From Trametopsis cervina (taxonomy: Eukaryota > Basidiomycota > Agaricomycetes > Polyporales > Irpicaceae): a stretch of DNA of 64,000 bases. Positions 36,020 to 47,600 of this stretch are shown here, one piece after another. How positions within the stretch are numbered: position 1 is the first letter of the stretch; each line of letters begins with the position of its first letter. Where the stretch lies: the NCBI GenBank assembly GCA_022385755.1, contig MU278349.1, forward strand, positions 558,001 through 622,000, read 5' to 3'. The notes beneath the pieces were generated by a model that was not told where the DNA came from, searched no databases, and was given only the letters and a program-made list of their open reading frames with translations. Made by a program: the position numbers and the translations under genes.

Positions 36020-37143
36020 TTGGCGCTATACTTTTAGTCCATATCGGCGTTTAGTCTCTGCTCTGAGCCTTTCGGATCCCAATTCTCCACTCAGAATGCT
36101 GTCTCACATGGACCTCTCCCGGTCTGAGTACTTTCTGATGATTGCAGAGCTGAGCTTTGAATAATTTCTATGTACTTCGTTCATCAACAACTCCGCGGGC
36201 AGACTTTGGACTGGGTGTACTCGTTGCGCTCTATCCACCCACACAAAACTACCATCATGCAGCGGTGCGACTGGTGGCTCCCCTCCTCCGCAAAACAAGC
36301 GTTTGCCTACATGCTACATCATTCACTCAGGAATACCTACCTACGTGTCATCTACGTTAAGACATTATGCTGCCAGTGTCTTGGATGGCTCCTCGGCTTC
36401 CTCTCAGAGGGGACGCGGGCCCTTATCCGCCGATGAAGGATGACGGGCCTCATATGCGGAGATCGGACCCCTTCCCCAGCTATGGATGAGATGCTCCTGC
36501 GACAAACGGTCGCCACTGGGTGCTACATATCACCATGATATCGACGAGCTCACTCACATTGGGGAACAATGAATTTCGAGCATCATCACTGAAGTCATTG
36601 CTCAGAGATTACAACTTAACGTGCGTAGGCTTGCAGTCTCGTATCATAACATTGGCATCATGTCTTGCTTACAACGATCTTATCACAGCTCGTACAGTAG
36701 ATCTTTCCTCCTACATAGAATAATTGTCTGAGGACACCGGCGGATATTCGAATGACCTAAATTCTGAGGCATGAAGCGTCAACACAAGGTCACATCGTAT
36801 ATAATAGGTGGGATCGCTCAGAAGTCGAGGCGTACGTAGCAAGAAGCAAGACATGGACGACCTTAGAGGAACTCGAAGATAGATGGCAAGATGTGCGGTA
36901 GTGCATAGCTTCAATTCCCTCAGGTTCAAGATACTTTGTGCAAGTGAGCAACTCTAGCGAACAGATAAGAAGCCAGCTCACTGGCCTGTAGATGATAACA
37001 TCATCATTGCTACCCTAGCTGATCTTCACACACCGTTCTGGATTGAATGATACTAAGTCGAGTGTAGTCATGATGTAACGAAAGCGTGGCCGCATCGCAA
37101 CTTTGAGGCCATTCACCTGTTTCCTCTTCCCTTCCACCACAGA

Positions 37144-37180
37144 CCTCGCGGGGTCAACGATGAAGGCTTGGTCCAAACGC
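37144..37180 (+). promoter_or_regulatory. conserved upstream box of paralogue B
   Basis: CCTCGCGGGG then CAACGATGAAGGCTTGG, 88 bp upstream of the start codon, matching the box upstream of A over nearly its whole length. Confidence 0.5.
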
Positions 37181-37231
37181 ATCTAGAGTGGGAGCACATA
37201 TACAAGCATAATACTAAGACTGATCTAGGCT

Positions 37232-39032
37232 ATGAGCGTCGTCAATCGTACCATTGACGACCAAAACGGGGATGAGGTTACGGGCGCACTTGTGAGTGGA
37301 CTAAGATAGATTGCCTAGGGCAGTTGCGTTAAACAAGTGGGACGTGTAGGTTACATACACTCCGTCTACGAAGTGGCATCAAGGTAATGGGTGCACCGTG
37401 TGTACGGCTCAAGCAGACCCTAGCCAAGCGTTGGATGGTATGTGACATCTCATTGCGTTGTGTTCAGCTCGAGATAACGCTTCGAAAACAGGGACATGGC
37501 ATGATACTACTCATTTTCCAGACAGAGAAACCGTACCTGTCACACTTTCCTTCCAATTCACTGGTAGGCCTCTACGCCTTGTTCGCGTACTTACCTCTCA
37601 CTTCGATCTGCAGGAACGGCTGTATACTTGTTCAACATCTTGGAAGGCGGACTACTTACGGACGTTAACATCACGATAGATGGGCAGTTCGCTACTCGCT
37701 TCACGAACACACCTGATCTCCCGGATTCCGAATTCGTGTACAACGTTCCTGTATTCTCCGTTGACACGCTGCCGTTCGGGGAACACACTGTTGAGATGAG
37801 CGCATTCGGGCCCGATCAGGCACTTGTCCTGTTCGACTATGCTATCTACACGTACGTCCAATGCTTATTCTACACGATGAGTCTTTCTTCAGGATCCTCA
37901 CATCGCGTGCAGGACGACCGAGGCGGTCAGCCCTCCCCCACCTCCCCCGCCATCATCACCATCCACTACGAGCTCTCAGCAGGGAGTGCAATCAACATCC
38001 CCCTCGAGCTCCTTTGCTCCCTCGTCATCGCTGTCCTCGTTACCACTGTCTTCATCACCACTGTCCCCATTAACATTGTCCTCGCCATCTTTGTTGTCGC
38101 TATCGTCTCCCGCCTCGACTGCGTCATCTTTGTCCCCGTCCGCAACACCGTCTGGTACTCCGCCGAGCTCTGTGGGGAACGTTGCAGCACCCACCAGTGG
38201 CTCCTCCACAGCATCCTCCACCGCCACCTCCCCAGTGCAGACAACCAACGACGCCGCGGTGCGTTCCTCCCACCAGGCAAATATTGCTGCTCTGGCTGGG
38301 GGAATTACCGGTGGGGTCTTCCTCATCCTCACCCTACTCCTCGTCTGGCTATGGTACCTTCGCCGGCATCGTAAACCCGAGTTAAAGCCTGAATTTAACG
38401 CTTCCAGATCATCTAGCGGCCAGGAGCCACTGGCGCAAGACAGGCTCGGCTCCCGATACCCGTCGATGTCAGCCCACCCGAGCGAGGCCTCTCGCCTCCA
38501 TATAGCGCAGCACGCCTCGCCTGTGCGGCGCTCCGCCGCATCCGTCGTTCCTTCGTTGTCTCGTTCAATCTCACAAGATGACCTAGAGGACGACTACACA
38601 TACTCGGCGAACAGTGTCATAGCCGTGGTTGCGTCGCCGTCCTCCCTGGAGCATCACGGACCGACAGCACGCCTTGCTCCCGACAATGGTCTGTCGAGCA
38701 TCCTCGTCAACAGCAAGTCGACCACGTTCGTTGCCGCCAACGCACGCAGTCACGACGCGCACTCGTTGCGCGCAGAGATCGAGCGGCTCCGGGCACAACA
38801 GCACCTGCACCAGCAGTCACTCGCGACAGCGTCCGCGTCTGGATTAGGCTCGACTGCGGAACCAACGTCACTCGTCGAACTACAGCGCCAAATCGAGCTA
38901 TTGCGTACAGAGATGGAGCGTATCCGCATGCAGCAGGATTTGGAGACGGAAAGTCCACCCAGCTACTCGCCCCATGCGCCGCCTATTTTGCGTACACTTT
39001 CCACGCTCCCGGAGCCTCGTGAGGCGTCGTAG
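37232..39032 (+). CDS. tandem paralogue B: single-pass membrane protein
   Basis: Same five-exon plan as A: exons 37232-37291, 37350-37437, 37492-37563, 37614-37851 and 37913-39032, in phase, 525 residues. The ectodomain reads MSVVNRTIDDQNGDEVTGAL, TYTPSTKWHQGNGCTVC, GTWHDTTHF, GTAVYLFNILEGGLL, DTLPFGEHTVEMSAFGPD and VLFDYAIYT. A poly-Pro start of the stalk and a long Ser-rich stretch precede the membrane helix (NIAALAGGITGGVFLILTLLL), followed by WYLRRHRK. The tail carries SRSISQDDLEDDYTYSANS and a terminal heptad-like segment (LQRQIELLRTEMERIRMQQ). The motif D-Y-YS-NSVIA is shared with C. All introns are GT-AG. The longer Ser-rich stalk and tail account for the extra length relative to A. 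There is no signal peptide at the N-terminus, so topology is inferred. Confidence 0.8.
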
Positions 39033-39919
39033 GTTGATGTACGGCTGTCCATTGGAACACTTCCGAAACAAGTGACATTATAACATATGTTCCGGACGAC
39101 AGACACTTAGTCCTGCCCTACTTTCATCTTTACTTCTGCCCGTTCACTTCAGTGTCGCTCCTTCCTGGTCGTTCGTATAAAATATTTATATCTCATGCAG
39201 CTGCCACTGCTTCACCAAAACATTGAGGTCAGGTAACACAGCTGTTTTCTACTGGGCGCTACACATCATCATGATATCAAAGAGCTTACTCGCGTTCGAG
39301 ATGATGGATTCTGAACGCCACCTTTGGAGCTAGCGATCATGGATTACAACTTGCCGTAAGCGGGCTTGCAGTCTCGTATTATACCGTCAGGGGCATGTTT
39401 TGCTTATTACAACTTCATTGCAGCACATGCCGTAGATTCCTCTTCTACAGAACAAATGTTTGAGGACACCAGGGGATACTCGACCGATCCTGATTGTTGG
39501 GCATGCATCAACATAAAGTCATTGTGCGTGATAGATGAGACCTCCATCGGAACAGATGTCGAGGTATACGTAGCAAGAGGCAAGGCAGAGGCCGTCTTGA
39601 GTGAACTCAAAGATGGTAACAGGTACGGTCGTCTATGGCTACAGTGCTTTCGGGTTCAAGATACATCGTGTAAGTCAGTAACACTCCCAGATAGACAAGA
39701 GGCTAGCTGATTCAGCCCTTTAGAGGTATTATCATTGCCACCCCAGTGTATCTTCACCCCCTTCGGTATAGCTGGAACTCGACTGGGAGAAACTTCTCGT
39801 CCATCTGCCGCCCCCGGAATGACTATATCTACACGGGCAAGAGAGCGTGACTGCGTCGCGGGTTTGATATCGTTCACCCTTATCGTTCACCCATTTCGTT
39901 CACCCCTCCCCGCCATATC

Positions 39920-39956
39920 CCTCGCGGGGTCAACGATGGAGGTTCTGCCCAAACAC
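39920..39956 (+). promoter_or_regulatory. conserved upstream box of paralogue C
   Basis: CCTCGCGGGG then TCAACGATGGAGG, 88 bp upstream of the start codon. The surrounding leader has diverged, so conservation of this core stands out. Confidence 0.5.
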
Positions 39957-40007
39957 ACTTAGAGCGTGAACACGTACACAAGCATAATATCTAGACTGAT
40001 CTAGACA

Positions 40008-41529
40008 ATGTCTTTCGTCAATGTCACCATTGACGATCAAATTGGGGATGAAGTTACTGGAGCACAGGTGCGTGAAATGAAGATAGACCATGAAGCAGTT
40101 GCGCTAAGTAAATGGGATGTATAGATTACATACACTCCAGCCAAGACATGGAACCAAGGGAATGGATGTAGCGTGTGTATGGCCAAAGTGGACGCTAGCC
40201 AAGCGTTCAATGGTATGTGCTATGCCATTGTATTGTGTTCAGCCCACATAACACTTCGAACCAGGCACATGGCATGATGCTTCCCGCTTTCCAGGCGACG
40301 CACCTCTCGTACTTTCTTTCAACTTCACCGGTATATATACATACATATCACTCCGTCGTGTACTTGCCACTCACTGTGATAGCACAGGAACGGCTGTATA
40401 CCTATTCAACATATTGCAAAACGCCACACTTACGGACGTCAACGTCACCATAGATGGACAGTTCACCAGTCGCTTCACGGACAGTCCTCATCTCCCGGAT
40501 TCCGACACATTCGCGTATAACGTTCCTGTGTTTTCCGCTGACACGCTGCCGTTCGGAGAACACACCGTAGCGATGAGCGCATCCGGACCCGTTTGGACGC
40601 TTGTCCTGTTTGACTATGCCATCTACACGTACGTCCTATGTTTATTGCACGTGTTAGCCTTTCATTGGGATTCTTGCATCGCATGCAGGACGACTGAGGC
40701 GGGTAGTTCCCCCTCGCCATCAGCACCACCAGTATCTTCTGCGAGTTTCAAGCAGGGCACGCTATCAACGCCTCCCTCGAACCCCCTCGCATCCTCTTCA
40801 GCAGTATCGTTGCCGTCTTTGTCGTCGTTATCGTCTTCCCACTCGACTGCATTATCCCCAGTGCAGACGGCCAGCGTTACCGTGGCCCACTTCATCCACC
40901 AAATAAATATCGCTGCTCTGGTGGCGGGAATCACAGGCGGAGTTTTTCTCGTACTGTTCCTCGGCTGGCTATTATACCGTCGCAGACACCCCAGTAAGGC
41001 GTCGCTACTCCGCACAACTCAGCACACCGATCCTGGGCAACGCCCTGCCCCATCCTTCGCTTCCTCGTCGTCCCGTCTCATGATCTCTGAAGATGCCCCA
41101 GAAGACGACTACCCATACTCGCCGAACAGTGTCATAGCACAGGTTGGGGCGCGGACCTCTCTGCTGACCACAGAGCATCATGAACTAGCAGCAGGCCCTG
41201 CCACCAACAGCGGACCGTTGCGACAGAAGCCGTATACATCCGCTATAGCCAATGCACATACCCACGGCGCCCGCTCACTGCACGCAGGGACCGGGCAACA
41301 ACATCAGGACCAGCAGTCACTCGTGGCTTCGTCCGCTGTATCCGCGTCTGGGTCAGACACTCGCACAGAGGCTACAACGTCCGTGGAAGCCGAGTTGAGG
41401 CACCAGATCTCGGTGTTGCGCATGGAGAACGAGCAAATGCGCATGCAGCAGGACATGGAGATGGAAAGCTTGCCCGGCTACTCGTCGCCCTTACCCTCGT
41501 ACAGGCCCCGCCTCCCCGAGACCTCGTGA
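40008..41529 (+). CDS. tandem paralogue C: single-pass membrane protein
   Basis: Same gene plan: exons 40008-40067, 40125-40212, 40265-40330, 40388-40628 and 40689-41529, in phase, 431 residues, the shortest copy. The ectodomain reads MSFVNVTIDDQIGDEVTGAQ, TYTPAKTWNQGNGCSVC, GTWHDASRFPGDAPLV, GTAVYLFNILQNATL, DTLPFGEHTVAMSASGP and VLFDYAIYT. The C-x-x-C pair (GCSVC) is present in all three copies (GCGGC, GCTVC). The stalk is shorter. The membrane helix lies at about residues 224-247 (INIAALVAGITGGVFLVLFL) with YRRRH on the cytosolic side. The tail retains DDYPYSPNSVIAQV and a heptad-like end (EAELRHQISVLRMENEQMR). It looks intact, so all three copies may be functional. Confidence 0.8.
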
Positions 41530-41720
41530 TGGAACAGCCAGGAGCTATTGATTTCCAGTTCGTACGAAAGTTCTTTTGACGCTACCGAAGTACATGATAT
41601 TTTAATCGTTCTGCGTTGCGGACGTTCTCGATATTTGACTACCGTTCGTTTCCTTCGATTTCGCTCCTGTTTAGAATAGCTGGTCGCTCGTGTGCAGCGC
41701 ACATACGCATAATATTATGT

Positions 41721-42915
41721 ATATCTATCATGAGATTCTGGGGCTTGGTGGCTGCCAGCGGTCATAATGCAGCTCTGGCCCACCAATCACAATCGCGCGC
41801 CTAGTCAACCTCACATCCCAAAAAGGCATACCAGGATCACTTTTATTGCAGTATTCCAGAGAACTTACCAGCCAAACTCATTCCATGCACACCAGTTAAA
41901 CAGTACAATACACATCTATATGCAGATTTCAACTTTCGATACTGAACTAACGACTAACAAAAAACAAAGAAAGGGCAGGACGTAGAGGCCTATTGCGTGT
42001 ACGTCGATGTAATGTACGGATTTCAAAGGGGGACTGACTACAGGAACCGAGGACGCGAAACAAGGTCGTTCAAGCGGAGCGGAGTCGTCGCGGATATCGT
42101 GGAAGAGGGGATGAAGCATGGGTGGTTGGGTTGGGTTGGTTGGGATGGTGTGAGAGACAGGTCCGTATGTGTGTATCAGACGACAAGAGAAAGAAGAAAA
42201 GCAAGCGAACACTAAAAGACAAAGACGAAGACAAGGAAAAGACGAGGTTAACGGGAAGAGGAAAAGACGGCCGGTGCTTAAAGGGTAAAATGGCATGCGT
42301 CGAGACCAGGGCGGGGGTAAAAAAAACGGACAACAGAGGTGCGTGGTCATGAACAGACAAACTTTGTCACAAGCAGAAGGGAGAAGACCGGCGGGCGGGG
42401 GTCGGAGGTGGACAGGCGGGGTCGTACAACGAGGGGGAACTGCAGAACGGTAGACATTTAAAAGAAGAGAAAACCTCATACAATTACACATACACATAAT
42501 CGGTTTATTTTTCTTCCTCGGTTCGATTAACGCATTTCGTATCGTGTTCTCGTTCTCGCCGTGCTCGGTGGATAGAGCGAGCACTGATGGCGTCCTGCGA
42601 CGACGACCAAGACGAACTAGCAAGGCGTCCACTCCTCTCTGCCATCGGACGCGTATCCACGGCAACGGCTTGCTGCTGGAGCACCGACGACGATGGCGAG
42701 GGGTAAGGCGTTCCAGGATGGACACCAGGCCACAACCCATCCGAACGGACTCCCAATAACGCGGGAGGACACCCTCCACCTCCACCGTCCCCTACAGATC
42801 CAAAAAGAGTTCCAAAACTGCGCGCGTGTATAATGTTGGCAGCAGCACCCTCGTCCTCACCCTCATCCTCCCCACCCCCTCACCTCCCTACCAAAAAAAA
42901 CGACGGGTTTGCTCC
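41721..42915. other. intergenic region between convergent genes
   Basis: Between paralogue C and the bZIP stop codon. A 289-codon minus-strand open frame at 41916-42785 lacks any motif and is low in plausible protein character; the sequence is more likely 3' untranslated region. Nothing else was identified. Confidence 0.4.
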
Positions 42916-44607
42916 TCAATAACCAAACCGCCCCCCACCCCCGACCATAGCAGGAACGCTCTTCGCCGCGCTCGCCAGACTGACATTCACGTTCCCATGT
43001 CCCGTCTGCATCGACGTCGGCACCTGCTGGTGTTGGTGATGTCCGTTCACCATCCCGTTCCCGTTCATCGACGCCGCCGCGTTCCCCGACGACCCGACGA
43101 GCCCGCTCAGCCGCGTGATCTCTTCCCGCGAGGTCACCAACGCCTGCTTGAGCGTCTCGTTCTCGTTCTGCAGGAACTCGACTTTCGCTTGCAGTTGTGC
43201 GAGCCAGGCCTTTTTGCGTTGCCGGCACTTGAGGGCAGCTGTGAGTGCATACGATATGATGAGTATACTGAAATGCGCATATAGAGATAGGAGCGTGGAA
43301 TACTGACCCTGTCGGTTGCGCTCCAAAAAGTTCTTGCGCTTCTCTTCTTCCGTCTCAGGCTTCTTCGATCCGCCCTTCTTACCACCCTGGCTCTGCCCGC
43401 TCGACGTGTTCCCACCGAGCGTCATGTCATCGTCATCATCTTCATCATCTTCGCCGCCGTCGAGACTGACCGTCGACGCGCGTCTGCCGTTACTCGACAT
43501 CGTCTGGCTGCGGGTGCGCTTCCCGTTCGGCGTCGGCTGCTGCTGCTGTTGCTGCACAGGCTGGGGCGCCGAGACGACCGGACTCTCCGCGTCGTAGTTC
43601 TTCCGCTTCGTGCCGCGCTTCGCATTACCGTTTCCGTTCGTAGCCGCCACGCCGTTGAGCGCGGCAGCCGCCTCTTCCTCTCGCTTCGTCAGCTCCTGAT
43701 GAGCTTGCGAGAGCAGGAAAAGGCCGTTCGTCGCTGTCTGGGCAGCGTTCGTGGCAGCGTTGACGTAGCCCCCATTGCCATTAGACGCCGACGTGGCCGA
43801 GCCGTTGGCGTTGGCCGCCGCGCCGTTATCGGATCGCGACGGATAACCGGCTGTGACGGCGGACATGGAGAGCGGCGACTGGGCATGAGAGTGGGCCTGG
43901 TGCTGCGAGGAGAGGACGCCTGTGATGGCGGAGAGGGTGTTGGGGGTGATAGTGCCGGCAACGCCTGATAAGCTGGGGGTGCCGTTGCTGTTCATGACGG
44001 ACGAGAGGAAGGCGGCGGTGTTGGGGCTTGCTGGCGGGAAGGAGACGGGTCCGCCGAGGAGGGGCGTGAGGCCTGTACCAGGGGTGAGGCCCATGCGGGG
44101 GGTGAGGCCAGTCCTGAAGGCGGCTGGGTCGAAAGCGGCGAGGGGCTGCTCAGCCTGCTGTTGGGGCCCCGTGAGCATAGCGGGAGAAAGCGGGCCCGAC
44201 CGCAGAGAGTTGGAGAAGGAGGAGGATGAGAATGCCCAGGAGTAGTGCGCGTCGGACGGGGAGGCTATGGCTGCGAGCGGGGGGAGGACAGTTTTGTGGG
44301 AGTCGTGGGGCGACTGGGAGCTGGTGCGGTCGTTGTTGTTGTCGGCGGAGGAGGCGGGCCTGGAGTGCGGCTGGCCATCGTTGGGTGCAGCGTCCGAGTT
44401 TGAGGCGGGCGAGTTTTGGTGTGTGCGGACGGAGGAGTCGTTGGAGGGGCGGGCGAAGGACTGCTCGAAGGGGTTGGGCTCGAGGTCAAAGTTGCTGCGC
44501 TGTGGGCGGGGCGGCGGGCGCTGGCCCTTGAGGTCGTGTTTTGAGGAGGAGGAGACGTCGGAGGCGGGGGAGGGGGCGGAGACGGGGGACTTGAGCTGGG
44601 CGGGCAT
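42916..44607 (-). CDS. Atf1/CREB-like stress-response bZIP transcription factor
   Basis: Nuclear DNA-binding regulator, probably controlled by a stress-activated MAP kinase as for fission-yeast Atf1. Exons 43308-44607 and 42916-43238 join in phase to 540 residues. Near the N-terminus, FDLEPNPFEQSF followed by LPPLAAIASP and LTPRMGLTPGTGLTPL resembles the osmotic-stress/HRA-HRR regions of Aft1/Atf1 proteins and contains several Ser/Thr-Pro sites. A middle part is rich in Asn, Ala and Gly. The bZIP begins about residue 421: KRKNFLERNRQAALKCRQRKK is the basic region, then WLAQLQAKVEFLQNENETLK the leucine zipper. The only intron splits the basic region at NRQ|A. The donor is GTCAGT. The C-terminus is Gly-rich. 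The long region upstream may hold a complex promoter. Confidence 0.92.
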   Translation of the reverse strand: MPAQLKSPVSAPSPASDVSSSSKHDLKGQRPPPRPQRSNFDLEPNPFEQSFARPSNDSSVRTHQNSPASNSDAAPNDGQPHSRPASSADNNNDRTSSQSPHDSHKTVLPPLAAIASPSDAHYSWAFSSSSFSNSLRSGPLSPAMLTGPQQQAEQPLAAFDPAAFRTGLTPRMGLTPGTGLTPLLGGPVSFPPASPNTAAFLSSVMNSNGTPSLSGVAGTITPNTLSAITGVLSSQHQAHSHAQSPLSMSAVTAGYPSRSDNGAAANANGSATSASNGNGGYVNAATNAAQTATNGLFLLSQAHQELTKREEEAAAALNGVAATNGNGNAKRGTKRKNYDAESPVVSAPQPVQQQQQQPTPNGKRTRSQTMSSNGRRASTVSLDGGEDDEDDDDDMTLGGNTSSGQSQGGKKGGSKKPETEEEKRKNFLERNRQGQYSTLLSLYAHFSILIISYALTAALKCRQRKKAWLAQLQAKVEFLQNENETLKQALVTSREEITRLSGLVGSSGNAAASMNGNGMVNGHHQHQQVPTSMQTGHGNVNVSLASAAKSVPAMVGGGGRFGY

Positions 44608-47600
44608 GACGTGTGCGACGATGATGATGTCGTGTCGGGGTCAGTAAGCCCTGGGATTCTAATGGGATAAGCAAAAAGCGTAGTGCGGTAAGTAAAAAAA
44701 AGTGTGTAAACGGGCGGGCGGGAGGAGGAAGGAAGGATACGTACGGGGGTGGTGGCTGGGTGCGTCGGTGGAGAAGTGACGTTGTCGAGCGTTGAAGCAA
44801 GCGATGACGACTGTGAGGTCAAGATGGATGGACGAGGGAGAGAGGAGTGACTGGAACCCCCCATCATTTCTCTTACATTATGACGTTCATGCCGTCATCC
44901 AAGTTCAAGCCCCGACGCCGCAAAAAGCAACTCAGATCGCTATCATGTGCCTCGCCATTATCCCCATTCAAGCCACGCTCGATCGAACCTACTCCACTCA
45001 CACGCGCCCCCACGCCCCCGCCGTTGCCCAGAGCCCATCCCGCCCTGCGCATGACATCCCCGACGCAGCGTCCATCCCCGACATCCTCGTCTACCGTGGT
45101 CAGAGCATGCTGTGGGCGACGGGGCGGACGATGACAATGCACACTGCCAGCGACACGGGTGACCCTGAGTTGGCCGTTCCCATATCAGGCGGGGACTTGA
45201 GCCGCAATTCAAACGGGGTGCGACCCAGGCTGGTCGCTGCTACGGCAGGCTTTCCAGTTCGAAGCGCACTGGTTGAATAAAATGGAAGAAGGCCGTGCGT
45301 GTGTATGTGTGCTATCGGGCTGGCACGTTCCTCCCCTCCTTCGATCCTCCCCCGCTTGCCAACGCCCCACCACCGGATCGCCCTCTGCTTTTTTTTCTTC
45401 TCGCCGTCTCTTCTTCTTTGCTTTGCTAATCCCCAGCCAATCCCACACCGGCGCTCCGGCTGTTCATCCTCCTTCCCCTGCGATACGACATGGACCGACC
45501 GACTGTTTCTCTGCGACGTCCGACCCGCGCCTAGGGCCAACTCTTCACCGTGCGCTGACAGATCAGTCGACCAACGCGACCAGGAACCGTTCCGTCCCGC
45601 CCTCATTGCTCACGCGACTCTCTCCCTCTCTGCGCCATGAACCGAAACGCTACTTATCATCCTATCATCCGCAGATTGCCTCCCCGGTTCGCGAGCACGA
45701 CGCAAATCGTCCGTTTTCCCTGCGATTTTCCGCGTGTTTGTTTCACCTCTCCCCGCTCAGCTCAGCTCACAACAGCCAGCGATCGTTGCGTTACCACACG
45801 GTGCGTCTCGCCCAACAGCCGACAAATTGCCTGATATGCCGGTGCCCGACGCCCTCGCAGGACAACCCACGCTCTCGAGAAGCTTCCCACTGCGTCCGAC
45901 GGAAAAGCGTCCCATCACGCATCATCCGTCATGCCACGCCTCCTGTCCTGTCGCTGTCGTCGCAGTCAGTCGGCTTCGCACGCAAAACTCTGATAACCAG
46001 CCAGAACTTTCATTTGTATTCGTGGGGGCTTCGCGGGCCAGGCCCCTCGGGACCTCTTGTTGCTTAGCGTACACGCGTGTGATAGGCTCGTGGAGATACA
46101 TCGGATGGCGGCGTGCACACTTGCAGGGCCGCGGACGTTCTGTCGTCTGCTTGCAAATTCCTGCTCGACATGGCGAGCTCGTCTGTACGCCGAGTATCGC
46201 TCGCTTGACCTTGACAGGGGTCTTCGAGCTCGGATCCACCGTCGTCGACGATCCCATTCTGCGCACACTATGTACATGTACAGTAGCACTCCGTCGTATA
46301 TATCCTCAGGCGATCCACAAATGCACTTGTACGACGTCGAACGTGCCTCTGCCCCTCGCATGCAAAACTTTTTTCTACGATACGCGGGTGCAGCAATCAT
46401 TGACGCTATCCGGACGGGCCCCTCGGGGCCGTCTGCGCACCTTCTTCATGATCGCGAGTCGATCACGGGCACCCATTCAATCATATACACAACCTCGCGC
46501 CTTGCTCATTTCGCGTTTCTGTACGCCCTTCTGTGCTGTATTCGCAATCACTGTAATACACCCGAATCTGCTGCTGCGAGCTGCGAGATTATTGAGTCTC
46601 ATATGAAGAGTCGCAATCGAGAACCTCTACTCCAAGTTACCATATACCGCGCACGCTCATCTGCAAGACTCGAACGTCTGATCAAGTCCACAGGGCAAGG
46701 CCCAGCATGCGCATGCCCGCTTCTTACTGTAATGTGTAATGCAAATGTAAACGTTCTGTATAGAGCCCCCCGCAAAGCGACGTGTTTCCGGCTATACGCA
46801 AATCCTCCGCAGAACTTCGAGTGCAGTCATCTGCCACGGATCGATAGCGTCCGTACGTCATCTGACGAACGATACGCACGATATGCGTACCACTGACACA
46901 CCAGAACGCGTTTGTAAGTCTGCCCCAGGTCGGCTGCGAGGCACGCCAGCAAGAGACAGACGCGAAGCCGCGGGATGACGATGACGTCGAAGGGGTCGTG
47001 CGCGCGATGAATTACGCACGGATTCATAGATCGCAGATATGCGTTCGCCTCGAGGCACTCGTCCACTCTTCGTTGCGCAGCGCGGCCAGCGCAGAAAAAG
47101 TCTCCGTCTCCTGGGTTTCGTTCGTTCGTTCGTCCACTCTCCGCGTCCTGCTTCTGGCTTTTCTTGTTTTCTAGGAACATGGGTGTTCTTCGGCGAACTG
47201 GTGAACGCTCTCCATTGGTGGGTGGCGACACGCAGCATCCATCGACATCCCCGAGAGCCATGGTGCACCTATGGCACTGGCAGGAGGAAATCCGCCTGTC
47301 TCTCGTCTCTCCAGTGGACATCCAGCATCCAGCGTCGCCGCCATCCACGATCTTTACAACGACCATCGCCGTGCCCGTTCCCGCGACCGAGGTACGTGGA
47401 AGACAGCGCACCCACACCTCGGGCCCTATACCCACCAGCAGAAGACCTCGCACCATGCTCTACGCGGGCGCTCCGACGAACTGCAATCGAGGGATCTATC
47501 CATCGGCCATCACCTTACCACCATCCGTCGAGGGGAAGCCAGCGGACGGATAGAAGAAGTTCCACGTAGGGGGGGTGCGATCCAGAACTCGGGTCCGCGC

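Larger units (their letters stand above)
36020..39240 (+). repeat. tandem duplication unit B (approximate limits)
   Basis: The upstream portion of this unit (36030-37230) aligns by eye with 32281-33528 of unit A, for example around the phrase GGTCTGAG/GGTCTGGG-TA. Its last part aligns with 39241-40007 of unit C. The gene and its 3' flank also match. Confidence 0.65.
39241..41720 (+). repeat. tandem duplication unit C, truncated at its left end (approximate limits)
   Basis: The left edge of this unit corresponds to about position 36510 of unit B (shared phrase GGG-GCTACA-ATCA-CATGATATC), so roughly the first 0.5 kb of the unit is missing. The remainder, including gene and 3' flank with AGAATAGCTGGTCGCTCG, is present. 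Confidence 0.6.

Noticed and set aside
39366..39710. 114-codon plus-strand frame upstream of paralogue C
   Set aside because: The homologous DNA in units A and B does not keep the frame, so coding is unlikely.
41916..42785. 289-codon minus-strand open frame downstream of the bZIP gene
   Set aside because: No motif, odd residue composition, no splice context, and position fits the 3' untranslated region of the bZIP gene.
45273..46896. Three overlapping plus-strand open frames of 260-290 codons
   Set aside because: They occupy all three frames of the same DNA with no family resemblance; at most one could be real and none has supporting features.
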